A stretch of 61,673 bases of DNA from Acidimicrobiales bacterium (GTDB lineage Bacteria; Actinomycetota; Acidimicrobiia; Acidimicrobiales; RAAP-2): positions 1 through 61,673 of the forward strand of contig JADGOI010000002.1 of the NCBI GenBank assembly GCA_017883075.1, read 5' to 3'. Position 1 is the stretch's first letter; the number at the start of each line of letters is the position of its first letter. The translations under genes and the position numbers were made by a program. This document shows positions 8,303 through 16,440 of this stretch, one piece after another. Below the pieces are notes generated by a model that saw only the letters and a list, made by a program, of their open reading frames with translations, searched no databases and was not told the DNA's origin.

Positions 8303-9130
8303 ATGGCAGACCTTCAGTCTCATATCGAAGAGTTGTGGGCCCGGGTATCCGAGTTGACCTCCGACGACACCGATGCCCTGAACACCGTGACCGAGGCCAT
8401 CGCGCTCCTCGATACCGGCGAGGCCCGGATCGCTGAGGTGGACCCGATCTCCGATGAAGTGGTGGTCCACCAGTGGTTGAAACAGGCGATCCTGATGCTG
8501 TTCCGCCTCAGGTCGATGGAAACCATGGAAGTCGGGCCCTTCGAGTTCGCCGACAAGCTCCCCCTCAAGAGGAACTACGCGGACGCGGGTGTCCGGGTGG
8601 TTCCGGGCGCGTCGGCCCGATGGGGTTCGTTCCTCGGCCGAGGGGTCATCTGCATGCCCAGCTATGTCAATATCGGGGCCCGGGTAGGTGCTGACAGCAT
8701 GGTGGACACCTGGGCAACGGTGGGATCGTGCGCCCAGATCGGCGAACGGGTCCACCTCTCGGGTGGAGTGGGTATCGGCGGGGTGCTCGAGCCGGCCCAG
8801 GCCGCTCCGGTGGTCATTGAGGACGACGTGATGATCGGGAGCCGGTGCATGGTCACCGAGGGGGCCAGGGTCGGCCGCGGGTCGCTGCTGGGTGCCGGTG
8901 TGATTCTCAATCCGTCCATCCCGGTCATCGATGCCGAGACCGGCGATGAGCTAGGCCGCGGACGGGTGCCGCCGTGGTGCGTAGCCGTTCAGGCCTCGCG
9001 CCGTCGTGAGTTCTCCGGTGGGGAGTTCTTTCTGCCGTGCGTGCTGGTCATCAGGCGCTTGACCGAAGGGCAACGCCACGACAAGGCGCAGCTGAACGAC
9101 ATTCTCCGTCAGCACGGTGTCTCGACGTGA
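8303..9130 (+). CDS. dapD: 2,3,4,5-tetrahydropyridine-2,6-dicarboxylate N-succinyltransferase
   Basis: Uses succinyl-CoA to make N-succinyl-2-amino-6-ketopimelate in the DAP pathway. It is a left-handed beta-helix hexapeptide-repeat protein. At 275 aa, with MPSYVNIGARVG, MVDTWATVGSCAQIG and HLSGGVGIGGVLEP, it matches the Escherichia coli-type DapD. The mycobacterial form, as I recall it, is longer (about 317 aa) and quite different. It is followed by dapE with a GTGA overlap. Confidence 0.95.
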   Translation: MADLQSHIEELWARVSELTSDDTDALNTVTEAIALLDTGEARIAEVDPISDEVVVHQWLKQAILMLFRLRSMETMEVGPFEFADKLPLKRNYADAGVRVVPGASARWGSFLGRGVICMPSYVNIGARVGADSMVDTWATVGSCAQIGERVHLSGGVGIGGVLEPAQAAPVVIEDDVMIGSRCMVTEGARVGRGSLLGAGVILNPSIPVIDAETGDELGRGRVPPWCVAVQASRRREFSGGEFFLPCVLVIRRLTEGQRHDKAQLNDILRQHGVST

Positions 9131-10218
9131 CCAATGCCATTCCGGGCGGTCTGCTCGGTCTGACCAGGTCGCTGGTGGCCATCCCGTCGGTGAGCCATCA
9201 CGAGGGACCCATAGCCGACGCCGTGGAAGCGGCGCTTCGGCTCTGTCCGTGGCTGCGTGTGGACCGGGTGGGGGACAATGTGGTGGCCCGGACCGATCTT
9301 GGCAGGTCGACCCGGCTGATGTTGGCCGGCCATCTCGATACCGTCCCGCCAGCGGCCGGAAACGACGAACCACGGTTCGAGGGTGACATTCTCTATGGCC
9401 TCGGGGCAACCGACATGAAGGGGGGGCTGGCCGTCTTCCTCCACCTGGCCGGCACCATCCCCGAGCCGGCGGTGGATGTCACGTGGTGCTTCTACGCCTG
9501 CGAAGAGGTGGCCCGACGAGACAGCGGCCTTGAAGCGTTATGGAACGAGCGTCCCGAGCTCCTCCAGGCCGACGCGGCCATCTTGGGGGAGCCCACCGGC
9601 GGTGTGGTGGAGGCGGGTTGTCAGGGCACCATGCGGATCCGGATGGTGATGGCCGGGGAACGGGCCCATACCGCCCGACCGTTCGCCGGGCGCAATGCCA
9701 TCCACCGGCTCGGCCCCGTGCTCGATGCCATCGACGACTATCAGAGCCGCCGGGTGGTGATCGATGGCTGCGAGTACGCCGAGCAACTCCAGGCGGTATT
9801 GGTCGAAGGGGGAGTGGCCGGAAACGTGGTGCCCGACGAAGCAGTGGTGATCATCAATCACCGTTTCGCCCCTGATCGTGATGCGACCGAGGCCGCAGCA
9901 TCGGTGCGGGAGCGTTTCGACCACGTGATGGAGCCGGGTGACTCGTGGGAGGTGGTCGAGGCGGTAGCCGGGGCGCCCCCATCCCTCGGGGCTCCGTTGT
10001 TGTCCAGGCTGGTGGCCGCTACCGGCGCCCCACCCGAGGCCAAGGTGGGGTGGACCGACGTGGCCTCCTTCGTCGCTCACGGGATACCGGCCGCCAACTT
10101 CGGGCCCGGCGACCCGCTGTTGGCCCACACGCCGGGTGAACATGTGAGCCTCTCCGAACTCGAACAGGCCGCAGATGTGCTCGCCACGATGTTGACGGCA
10201 GAATCGGACCATGGATGA
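9127..10218 (+). CDS. dapE: succinyl-diaminopimelate desuccinylase
   Basis: M20 zinc peptidase that removes succinate from N-succinyl-LL-DAP. The metal and catalytic motifs are AGHLDTVP, YGLGATDMKGG, ACEEVA and a C-terminal ANFGPGDPLLAHTPGEHV. The GTG at 9127 overlaps the dapD stop (GTGA) and gives 363 aa. The track start at 9037 would lie inside dapD. With dapC, dapD and dapF it completes most of the succinylase branch; dapA and dapB are elsewhere. Confidence 0.94.
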   Translation: MTNAIPGGLLGLTRSLVAIPSVSHHEGPIADAVEAALRLCPWLRVDRVGDNVVARTDLGRSTRLMLAGHLDTVPPAAGNDEPRFEGDILYGLGATDMKGGLAVFLHLAGTIPEPAVDVTWCFYACEEVARRDSGLEALWNERPELLQADAAILGEPTGGVVEAGCQGTMRIRMVMAGERAHTARPFAGRNAIHRLGPVLDAIDDYQSRRVVIDGCEYAEQLQAVLVEGGVAGNVVPDEAVVIINHRFAPDRDATEAAASVRERFDHVMEPGDSWEVVEAVAGAPPSLGAPLLSRLVAATGAPPEAKVGWTDVASFVAHGIPAANFGPGDPLLAHTPGEHVSLSELEQAADVLATMLTAESDHG

Positions 10219-10794
10219 GATCGAACTGCTGTCGGGTGTCCTGACCAAGACAACCACCGTCGTGGCCGGTGTGGGCGAAGATCAGTGGGGCTCCCGACGC
10301 AGGGCGGGGAGTTCAGCGTTCATGACTTGATGAACCACATGGTGGGTTGGATTCAGGTGTTCGATGCGGATTGTCACGGGCGTACCTACGAGGGAGACCC
10401 GGCGGAGTACGCCTGTGGCCACGATCCTGCCGCCGAGTTTGGCAAAGCGGCCAACGGTAGTGTGGCCGGCTGGGAAGAGCACGGCTTCAACCGTCAGGCA
10501 CGAATTTCGGGTGGTGGGATGATGCCGGGGGCGATGGTCTTCAACATGACGGTGATGGAGTACCTGGCCCACGGGTGGGACCTGGCGTCGGCCACCGGTC
10601 GGGTGAGCCCCTATGCCGCAGCCGAAGCGACCGACGGGCTGAACCTGGCCAAGGTGACGCTCCCACCCGAATACCAGGGCGAGGGCATGGAGTTCGGTGC
10701 GATTGTCCCGGTGAGCGCCCAGGCCCCCGCCGTCAATCGGCTGATTGCCTCCCTCGGACGTGACCCGGCCTGGGCGGAATCGCCGGCCCGGTAG
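10211..10794 (+). pseudogene. TIGR03086-like / DinB-fold metal-binding protein, frameshifted
   Basis: The N-terminus MDEIELLSGVLTKTTTVVAGVGEDQW begins at an ATG (10211) that overlaps the dapE stop. The rest, GLPTQGGEFSVHDLMNHMVGWIQVFD, lies in another frame (track ORF 10285-10794). The two halves join exactly at the G run 10287-10290, and one extra G restores a single 195-aa protein. The DQW...SVHDLMNHMVGW pattern and MEYLAHGWDLASATG resemble the TIGR03086/mycothiol-dependent maleylpyruvate isomerase-like family, whose His residues bind metal. It is either a one-base deletion in the organism or a homopolymer error in the sequence. Confidence 0.7.
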
Positions 10795-10795
10795 G

Positions 10796-10801
10796 TAGGG
10801 T
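10796..10801 (+). promoter_or_regulatory. -10 element TAGGGT of leaderless aldo/keto reductase promoter
   Basis: TAGGGT ends 6 nt before the ATG at 10808. It begins only 2 nt after the stop of the frameshifted gene. Confidence 0.6.
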
Positions 10802-10807
10802 CGGGAT

Positions 10808-11809
10808 ATGGCAATTCCCTCTCGCACATTGGGCACCGGCGGACTGGTGGTGTCGGCCCAGGGCCTCGGATGCATGGGGATGAGCGAGTTCTATGGCCCG
10901 GGCGACGAACCGGAGTCGGTTGCCACCATCAACGCCGCGCTCGACCTCGGGGTCACCTTGTTCGATACTGCGGACATGTACGGGCCCTATGTCAACGAGG
11001 AGCTGGTGGGACGCGCGATTGCCACCCGACGCGATGAGGTCGTCGTTGCCACCAAATTCGGCATTGTCCGGGGGGAAGATCCCACCCATCGGTCAATTCG
11101 GGGTGATCCGGAGTATGTGCATCAATCGTGCGACGCCTCCCTAGCCCGATTGGGCGTGGACCATATCGATCTCTACTACCAGCATCGAACCGACGCCACG
11201 GTGCCCGTGGAGGAGACAGTGGGAGCCATGGCCGAACTGGTGGCGGAGGGAAAGGTGCGTTATCTCGGCTTGTCCGAGGTGTCACCCGAGACGTTGCGAC
11301 GCGCCAATGCAGTGCACCCGATCGCCGCCCTGCAGAGCGAATGGTCTCTTTGGAGCCGTGACGTCGAGGGCGGGGTTATCGAGACGGCCCGCGAGCTCGG
11401 TATCGGGATTGTGCCCTACAGCCCACTTGGTCGTGGTTTCCTTACCGGCCAGATCACCTCGCCCGATGACTTTCCCGAAGGTGACTTCCGGAAATACCTC
11501 CCCCGGTTCACCGGGGAAAACTTCGACAGCAATATCGAATTGGTCAATCGGGTCCGCTCCTTGGCCAACCGGAAGGGCGTAACGCCAGGCCAGCTGGCTC
11601 TGGCATGGGTCCAATCACGTGGTGAGGACGTGGTGCCGATCCCAGGGACCAAGCGGCGAACCCATCTTGCCGAGAATGTGGCGGCTCTCACCATCGAGCT
11701 GACACCGGCGGACTTGGCTGCCATCGAAGACGTGTTTCCGAAAGGGGTTGTGTCGGGGGAGCGGTACTCCGACATGAGCTCGATCGGGGTACCCAGCCCC
11801 AGCCTCTGA
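10808..11809 (+). CDS. aldo/keto reductase
   Basis: NADPH-dependent (beta/alpha)8 barrel oxidoreductase, 333 aa. The catalytic tetrad is visible: Asp in LFDTADMYG, Tyr in the same motif, Lys in VVATKFG and His in [20 protein letters not shown] at the N-terminus and [16 protein letters not shown] (cofactor binding) near the C-terminus resemble the AKR13/YakC-type group. The substrate cannot be told. Convergent with lexA, with a 9-nt gap. Confidence 0.9.
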   Translation: MAIPSRTLGTGGLVVSAQGLGCMGMSEFYGPGDEPESVATINAALDLGVTLFDTADMYGPYVNEELVGRAIATRRDEVVVATKFGIVRGEDPTHRSIRGDPEYVHQSCDASLARLGVDHIDLYYQHRTDATVPVEETVGAMAELVAEGKVRYLGLSEVSPETLRRANAVHPIAALQSEWSLWSRDVEGGVIETARELGIGIVPYSPLGRGFLTGQITSPDDFPEGDFRKYLPRFTGENFDSNIELVNRVRSLANRKGVTPGQLALAWVQSRGEDVVPIPGTKRRTHLAENVAALTIELTPADLAAIEDVFPKGVVSGERYSDMSSIGVPSPSL

Positions 11810-11818
11810 ATCGGCGGT

Positions 11819-12448
11819 TTACAGGCGTCGCAGGACGGTGACCACTTTTCCATAGATGGTCACTTCGGCCGGGTCGAACTCCATGGGTGTCAGGCGCTGA
11901 TTGGCCGGGGTCAGGACCACCTTGCCATCACGGGTGGAGAATCGTTTCACCGTCGCTTCCCCGTCCGGTATGCCGGCCACCACTATGTCGTTCCGTTCGG
12001 CTTCGGGTTGCTGGCGGACCACCACGAAGTCGCCGTCCACAATGCCGTCATCCACCATCGAGTCGCCATGGACCTTCACCATGAACAGCGATCCCGTCCC
12101 GGTGAAGTCCTCGGGGAGCGGATACAACTCCTCAATGTTCTCCTGTGCGAGTACCCCGGTACCCGCGGCGACGTCACCGACGAGGGGCACGTGCCGAATT
12201 GGACGCGAGTCCATCACCACCTTGGACGAGGGGTCGAAGCGGACCTCGATCGCCCTCGGTTTGGTGGGGTCTCTTCTGAGATACCCCTCACGTTGCAGCA
12301 CCGCCAGGTGGGCGTGGACCGTGGAAGACGAGGCCAGGCCCACCGACTCGCCGATCTCTCGAACCGAGGGTGGATACCCGCGATCCCTGAGTGATTCCGA
12401 AATACAGTCCAGTATCTGCTTACGCTTGATGCTCAGTACCTGGGCCAC
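11819..12448 (-). CDS. lexA: SOS repressor LexA
   Basis: Represses DNA-damage genes and cleaves itself when RecA is activated. I place the start at a GTG (12448), giving MAQVLSIKRKQILDCI and 209 aa; the 60 extra residues in the track run through the operator region. The winged helix has PPSVREIGESVGLASSSTVHAHL. The cleavage bond is Ala95-Gly96 (GDVAAGTG), and the Ser-Lys dyad is Ser130 (HGDSMVDDG) and Lys168 (EATVKRF). Four SOS boxes lie upstream, so it is autoregulated. It is divergent from the LysM gene. Confidence 0.95.
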   Translation of the reverse strand: MAQVLSIKRKQILDCISESLRDRGYPPSVREIGESVGLASSSTVHAHLAVLQREGYLRRDPTKPRAIEVRFDPSSKVVMDSRPIRHVPLVGDVAAGTGVLAQENIEELYPLPEDFTGTGSLFMVKVHGDSMVDDGIVDGDFVVVRQQPEAERNDIVVAGIPDGEATVKRFSTRDGKVVLTPANQRLTPMEFDPAEVTIYGKVVTVLRRL

Positions 12449-12514
12449 GGGTCCCCCTACTCTGTACGGTCGGAGTGCTGCTCTCGGTGTGCTCGGCGAC
12501 GCGGCATCTGACGG

Positions 12515-12528
12515 CGAACATCTGTTTG
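12515..12528. promoter_or_regulatory. SOS box 1 (CGAACATCTGTTTG)
   Basis: Matches the actinobacterial LexA operator CGAAC-N4-GTTCG with one mismatch (GTTTG). It is the copy nearest to lexA. Confidence 0.75.
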
Positions 12529-12558
12529 TAAGACGGTAACCCAGGAGATCCCAAAAAG

Positions 12559-12572
12559 CAAACACCCGTTCG
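12559..12572. promoter_or_regulatory. SOS box 2 (CAAACACCCGTTCG)
   Basis: One mismatch (CAAAC) to CGAAC-N4-GTTCG. Centre-to-centre it lies 44 bp from box 1 and 30 bp from box 3. Confidence 0.75.
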
Positions 12573-12588
12573 ACAAATGCCTTGACAC

Positions 12589-12602
12589 CGAACAGGCGTT
12601 CG
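12589..12602. promoter_or_regulatory. SOS box 3 (CGAACAGGCGTTCG)
   Basis: Perfect match to CGAAC-N4-GTTCG. It touches the first base of the track ORF at 12602, an argument that this ORF really starts further downstream. Confidence 0.85.
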
Positions 12603-12621
12603 TGATTCGATATGACCATGA

Positions 12622-12635
12622 CGAACAAACGTTCG
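12622..12635. promoter_or_regulatory. SOS box 4 (CGAACAAACGTTCG)
   Basis: Perfect match to CGAAC-N4-GTTCG and the copy nearest to the LysM gene. It lies 48 bp before the preferred ATG at 12683. Confidence 0.85.
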
Positions 12636-12682
12636 ATGAAACAACATCCGGTCCGGGGACTGCCTGTGGGGCTGGGTCGGTA

Positions 12683-13168
12683 ATGGCTGCACTTTCGATG
12701 CCATCGCCGTTGGCGCGGGGTGAGGGCCGTCGTCGCCAGGGTGGTGCGTCCTTACGGCTGATGAGTGGTGACCAGGTCATCCGACGGACGAGCGATGCCG
12801 AGCCGCTCTCGGAGACTGTCGAGGGCCCGTTCCTGGTGGTCGTGCCCGATCGGCAACGGGCGTGCCGCATGCGACGCCGGACGTCGCGGGCAGTCAGGCT
12901 TCGGCGCACGATGTTGACGTTCACCGTTCTTTTGCTGATCGGCCTCGCACTTCCGCTGGGCGGAGCCGGTGGTCACTCCCACACCCCCGGTTCCGCTCTG
13001 GCGGGGGCCGGGCATGTCGTTGAGTACACCGTGCAGCCCGGCGATTCCCTTTGGTCGATCGCCGTTGCCGTCGATCCTTCCGCTGACCCCCGACCGATGG
13101 TGGCGAAATTGGCGTCGCAGACCGGGTCTTCCAGCGTGGAGCCTGGTGAGCGGATCGCCCTTCCCTGA
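12683..13168 (+). CDS. LysM-domain membrane protein, probable SOS-induced division inhibitor (ChiZ/DivS/YneA position)
   Basis: About 161 aa from ATG 12683; the track start at 12602 would place an SOS box inside the coding region. A basic stretch (RMRRRTSRAVRLRR) precedes one membrane helix (MLTFTVLLLIGLALPLGG). An extracytoplasmic LysM domain follows (VEYTVQPGDSLWSIAVAV...GERIALP), which binds peptidoglycan. Mycobacterium Rv2719c (ChiZ), Corynebacterium DivS and Bacillus YneA are small SOS-induced division suppressors divergent from lexA, two of them with LysM. Same architecture, same place and adjacent LexA boxes make the same role likely. I see no catalytic domain. Confidence 0.8.
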   Translation: MAALSMPSPLARGEGRRRQGGASLRLMSGDQVIRRTSDAEPLSETVEGPFLVVVPDRQRACRMRRRTSRAVRLRRTMLTFTVLLLIGLALPLGGAGGHSHTPGSALAGAGHVVEYTVQPGDSLWSIAVAVDPSADPRPMVAKLASQTGSSSVEPGERIALP

Positions 13169-13265
13169 GCGCCGGCGCGGTGGGCCGGGCCAGGGAAATC
13201 ATGTGGACCAATTGTGAGGAACTACCCCCGCAGCCAGACTCGCCCGAGACCGTTCCTTGCAGCAC

Positions 13266-13271
13266 TAGCCT
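13266..13271 (+). promoter_or_regulatory. -10 element TAGCCT of leaderless nrdR promoter
   Basis: TAGCCT ends 6 nt before the GTG at 13278. The 109-nt gap upstream shows no SOS box, so nrdR need not follow the LysM gene in regulation. Confidence 0.6.
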
Positions 13272-13277
13272 CGGTGC

Positions 13278-13751
13278 GTGCTGTGTCCCTGGTGCCTGGC
13301 TGATGACGATCGGGTTGTTGATTCTCGGTTGGCGGAAGACGGTGCGGCGACCAGACGCCGTCGGGAATGCAACGGGTGCGGCCATCGGTACACCACGTTC
13401 GAGAGAATCGATGAGGTTCCGTTGATGGTCGTGAAGCGTTCGGGGCTCCGTGCACCGTTCGATCGGATGAAGGTCATCAACGGCTTGCGAGCCGCGACGA
13501 AGAACCGACCCGTCTCCGAAAAGCAGCTCGAAGGGATGGCGCAAGCTGTCGAGGATGCCTTGCGGGAGGATGGCACCATGCCAACAACGGAGCAGATTGG
13601 CCTTGCGGTGCTTGATCGGCTGAGGCTTGTGGACGAGGTGGCATATCTGCGGTTCGCCAGCGTCTACAAGGGTTTTGAAGGTGTTGATGATTTTCGGCGC
13701 GAGGTCGGGCTCCTGACCAAGGCCACTGCCCCCAAACAGATCGGGTCGTAG
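13278..13751 (+). CDS. nrdR: transcriptional repressor NrdR
   Basis: Nucleotide-sensing repressor of ribonucleotide reductase genes. The N-terminal zinc ribbon has CPWCLADDDRVVDSR and CNGCGHRYTTFER (two CxxC pairs). The ATP-cone follows (VVKRSGLRAPFDRMKVINGLRAA, KNRPVSEKQLEGM). At 157 aa the length is typical. lexA-LysM-nrdR is the same order as lexA-Rv2719c-nrdR in Mycobacterium. No nrd operon is in the window. Confidence 0.95.
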   Translation: MLCPWCLADDDRVVDSRLAEDGAATRRRRECNGCGHRYTTFERIDEVPLMVVKRSGLRAPFDRMKVINGLRAATKNRPVSEKQLEGMAQAVEDALREDGTMPTTEQIGLAVLDRLRLVDEVAYLRFASVYKGFEGVDDFRREVGLLTKATAPKQIGS

Positions 13752-13753
13752 AC

Positions 13754-14464
13754 GTGGCAGAGCTCTTGGAGGATGCTCCCGCCCGGGCGCTCGCCATCTA
13801 TGCCCATCCCGACGACCCCGATGTGGGTTGTGGCGGAACGTTGGCTGCGTGGGCGGCAAAGGGGAGCGAGGTCCATACCCTCCTGTGCACCGATGGGGAT
13901 AAAGGATCGACCGACCCTTCCGCCGATCCGGGAGAGCTGGCCGCCAGGAGAGCCGTCGAGGCTGGCGAAGCCGCGGCGCTGATTGGGCTGGCCGGCCAGG
14001 AGTTCCTGCACTATCTGGATGGGGAGCTCGATGACGATGCGGGATTACGACAGGCAATTGTCTCGGTGATCCGTCGTCTCCGACCGGACGTCGTTCTCTG
14101 CCCCGATCCCACAGCCGTCTTCTTCGGACAGGACTATTTCAACCATCGGGATCACCGCATGACCGGATGGGCGGTCCTCGACGCGGTGGCTCCGGCGACG
14201 GCGCTACCCCTGTATTTCCCCGAAGCCGGACCTGCCCATCAGGTATCCACGGTGCTGATGTCGGGCACACTCGAACCTGACGTCTGGGTGGATATCTCGG
14301 CAACCGTCGAGGTGAAGGTACTGGCGGTGGGGCGCCATCGGAGCCAGTTCCCCGATGGCGCCGAGTGGGCCAGGTCTGCGGTTCACGGGGCAGCCGAGGA
14401 TGCCGGCCGGAATGCCGGGGTCCGCTTCGCCGAGGGATTCCGGAGGCTGCGCCTCGGTGGATGA
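13754..14464 (+). CDS. PIG-L / LmbE family deacetylase
   Basis: Zinc-dependent N-deacetylase of the LmbE family, 236 aa. The zinc motif AIYAHPDDPDVGCGGTLAAW (AHPDD) and the later NHRDHR (HxxH-type) are both present. Relatives include MshB and Mca of mycothiol metabolism and GlcNAc-PI deacetylases. The sequence alone does not fix the substrate. The GTG start is 2 nt after the nrdR stop, so the two are probably co-transcribed. Confidence 0.85.
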   Translation: MAELLEDAPARALAIYAHPDDPDVGCGGTLAAWAAKGSEVHTLLCTDGDKGSTDPSADPGELAARRAVEAGEAAALIGLAGQEFLHYLDGELDDDAGLRQAIVSVIRRLRPDVVLCPDPTAVFFGQDYFNHRDHRMTGWAVLDAVAPATALPLYFPEAGPAHQVSTVLMSGTLEPDVWVDISATVEVKVLAVGRHRSQFPDGAEWARSAVHGAAEDAGRNAGVRFAEGFRRLRLGG

Positions 14465-14492
14465 CCTCCCGACCCATGGACAGTCTGACGGA

Positions 14493-15908
14493 ATGGCGCG
14501 CAGCCCGGGGAGCAGGGTTCCATCAGTTGATCGGGTGATACTCCACGTCGACATGGATGCGTTCTTTGCCTCGGTGGAGGTGCTGGACGATCCGACACTG
14601 GCCGGACGCCCGGTCATTGTGGGAGGCGCCGGGAGCAGAGGCGTGGTGGCTGCTTGCACCTACGAGGCAAGGATGTTCGGTGTCCATTCCGCTATGCCCT
14701 CGTCGGTCGCTCGCCGACTGTGTCCGCAGGCCGTATTCGTCCACGGCCGATTCCACCGTTACGTGGAAGAGAGCGCCAAACTGCACGCCATCTTCGAGAC
14801 GGTGACGCCGTTGGTCGAAGGGATCTCCATCGACGAGGCGTTTCTCGATGTGACGGGGTCCGTGCGCCTGCTCGGGGATGGCCCGAGCATCGCCGCCGAC
14901 ATCCGCAGAAGAGTGCAGAACGCCTTGGGTCTGACTTGTTCGGTAGGAGTGGCATCGAACAAGCTGCTGGCGAAACTGGCGTCGAAAGCGGCGAAACCGG
15001 TGGCTGACCGATCGGGTGTTCACCCTGGTCCCGGGATCGTCGTGGTCGAGGTTGCCCGTGAACTCGAGTTCCTCCACCCATTGTCGATCGAGGCCTTATG
15101 GGGTGTGGGCCCGGTGTCCGCCCGCCGCCTCAACGGGCTGGGGGTACGGACCGTCGGTGATCTGGCGTCTCTCCCGATCACCACGCTTCAGCGGCATCTC
15201 GGAAAGGCGCAGGGCTCACATCTGGCCGGGTTGTGCCGAGGTGAGGATGCACGGCAGGTCATCCCCGACCAGAGAGCGAAATCCGTCGGCCACGAAGAGA
15301 CATTTCCATCCGACTTGTGGGAGCTGGACGTCATCCGGGGCCACTTGGCCCGGATCGTGGACGCGGCTGCATCTCACCTTCGGGGAAGCGAACTCGGAGC
15401 CCGAACCATCACTGTCAAGATCAAGTTCGGTGACTTCACCATGGTCACTCGATCTCATTCGATGGCCATCCCGGTCGACTCGGCGCCGTCCATCGGGGTG
15501 ATCGCCGCGGCGTTGTTCGACTCTGTCGAACTCTCCAAGGGGATCCGACTTCTCGGGGTCAGTCTGTCCGGTTTCGGCGCCACCGGTGCCAACGAACAAC
15601 TGTCCTTGGACCTGGGGGGCACCGAAGGTGCGGTCCTCCGGGCGGATGTCGACGGCCATGGCCTCCGTGACGGGTTCGATGACCGGATGTTCCGGGCCGG
15701 AGAGGAGGCTGAGCGCCTTCAGCAGTCGTGGGGCGGGATTACGGCCGCAGTGGACAGCATCCGAGCTCGATACGGCCATGCTTCGGTCGGTTCTGCATCC
15801 ATGGTGGGGGTGGACGGGCTCCGGGTCCGTGATCGGGGCGAGTCCCAGTGGGGCCCGGCCGCAGAGCCAAAAGACGATTCCGACCAGGATCGGAACCATC
15901 GGATGTGA
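14493..15908 (+). CDS. dinB: DNA polymerase IV (Y-family)
   Basis: Error-prone translesion polymerase. Palm motifs are VILHVDMDAFFASVEVLDD and SIDEAFLDVTGSV (catalytic Asp and Asp-Glu); CSVGVASNKLLAKLASKAAKP is the Y-family signature. A helix-hairpin-helix thumb (LWGVGPVSARRLNGLGVRTVGDLA) and the little-finger domain follow. NEQLSLDLGG near the C-terminus is a candidate sliding-clamp motif. The ATG at 14493 (MARSPGS) gives 471 aa, somewhat long; a GTG further in (VDRVILHVDMDAFF) is possible. I see no SOS box directly upstream despite the nearby lexA. Confidence 0.93.
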   Translation: MARSPGSRVPSVDRVILHVDMDAFFASVEVLDDPTLAGRPVIVGGAGSRGVVAACTYEARMFGVHSAMPSSVARRLCPQAVFVHGRFHRYVEESAKLHAIFETVTPLVEGISIDEAFLDVTGSVRLLGDGPSIAADIRRRVQNALGLTCSVGVASNKLLAKLASKAAKPVADRSGVHPGPGIVVVEVARELEFLHPLSIEALWGVGPVSARRLNGLGVRTVGDLASLPITTLQRHLGKAQGSHLAGLCRGEDARQVIPDQRAKSVGHEETFPSDLWELDVIRGHLARIVDAAASHLRGSELGARTITVKIKFGDFTMVTRSHSMAIPVDSAPSIGVIAAALFDSVELSKGIRLLGVSLSGFGATGANEQLSLDLGGTEGAVLRADVDGHGLRDGFDDRMFRAGEEAERLQQSWGGITAAVDSIRARYGHASVGSASMVGVDGLRVRDRGESQWGPAAEPKDDSDQDRNHRM

Positions 15909-16061
15909 GCCCTTTAGTGCTGCCTGAGGCGGGTGGAGAACGAAAAGTGACTCGGCGTTGTCAGCGATTGCCGCAGTGCGCGATGCTTTGTGCAGGGAGG
16001 TGCGCGATCATGGAGTCGAGGATGACAACAAGATCGATGACTAGACGAAGGGGAGGGGTTC

Positions 16062-16436
16062 TTGCCACTCTCTGATCACGAGCAGCATATTCTCCACGAA
16101 CTGGAGGAATCCCTCTATCGGGAGGATCCTGAGTTCGCGGAACGAGTGCGCTCGGAAACCGTCTACCGGCATGCCGGCAGGTACTGCATCTGGTCGGCCC
16201 TGGTGTTCGTCGTTGCCCTCGTATTCATGTTCTTGACCTTCTCGACGTCGGTGGTGCTCGGATTCCTCGGCGTCGTCATCATGTTCCTTTCCGCCGTGGT
16301 GTTCGCCAACAATGCACGGCGAATGGGCAAAGCGGGTATCGACGACATCTCGCGGTCGATTCATAACCGGAATATGGGCACCGTGGTTCATGATCCACGG
16401 GACTGGATCCGCGGTCGCCTCCATCGCGACGACTGA
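16062..16436 (+). CDS. DUF3040 family membrane protein
   Basis: 124 aa with the DUF3040 signature at the N-terminus (MPLSDHEQHILHELEESLYREDPEFAERV). Two hydrophobic helices follow (YCIWSALVFVVALVFMFLTF and VVLGFLGVVIMFLSAVVF). The family is common and mostly actinobacterial; its function is unknown. The start is a TTG with GGGAGGGG just upstream. The 153 nt between dinB and this gene hold no other gene that I can support. Confidence 0.88.
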   Translation: MPLSDHEQHILHELEESLYREDPEFAERVRSETVYRHAGRYCIWSALVFVVALVFMFLTFSTSVVLGFLGVVIMFLSAVVFANNARRMGKAGIDDISRSIHNRNMGTVVHDPRDWIRGRLHRDD

Positions 16437-16440
16437 ACCT

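Noticed and set aside
7502-8755. 417-aa minus-strand ORF opposite dapC and dapD
   Set aside because: Shadow of two conserved genes.
12602-12682. Upstream start of the LysM gene at GTG 12602
   Set aside because: It would put SOS box 4 inside the coding region and start on the last base of box 3; the extra 27 residues are unconserved in type.
15848-16075. Small ORF between dinB and the DUF3040 gene
   Set aside because: Mostly inside dinB in another frame, Arg-rich and without similarity to any family I know.
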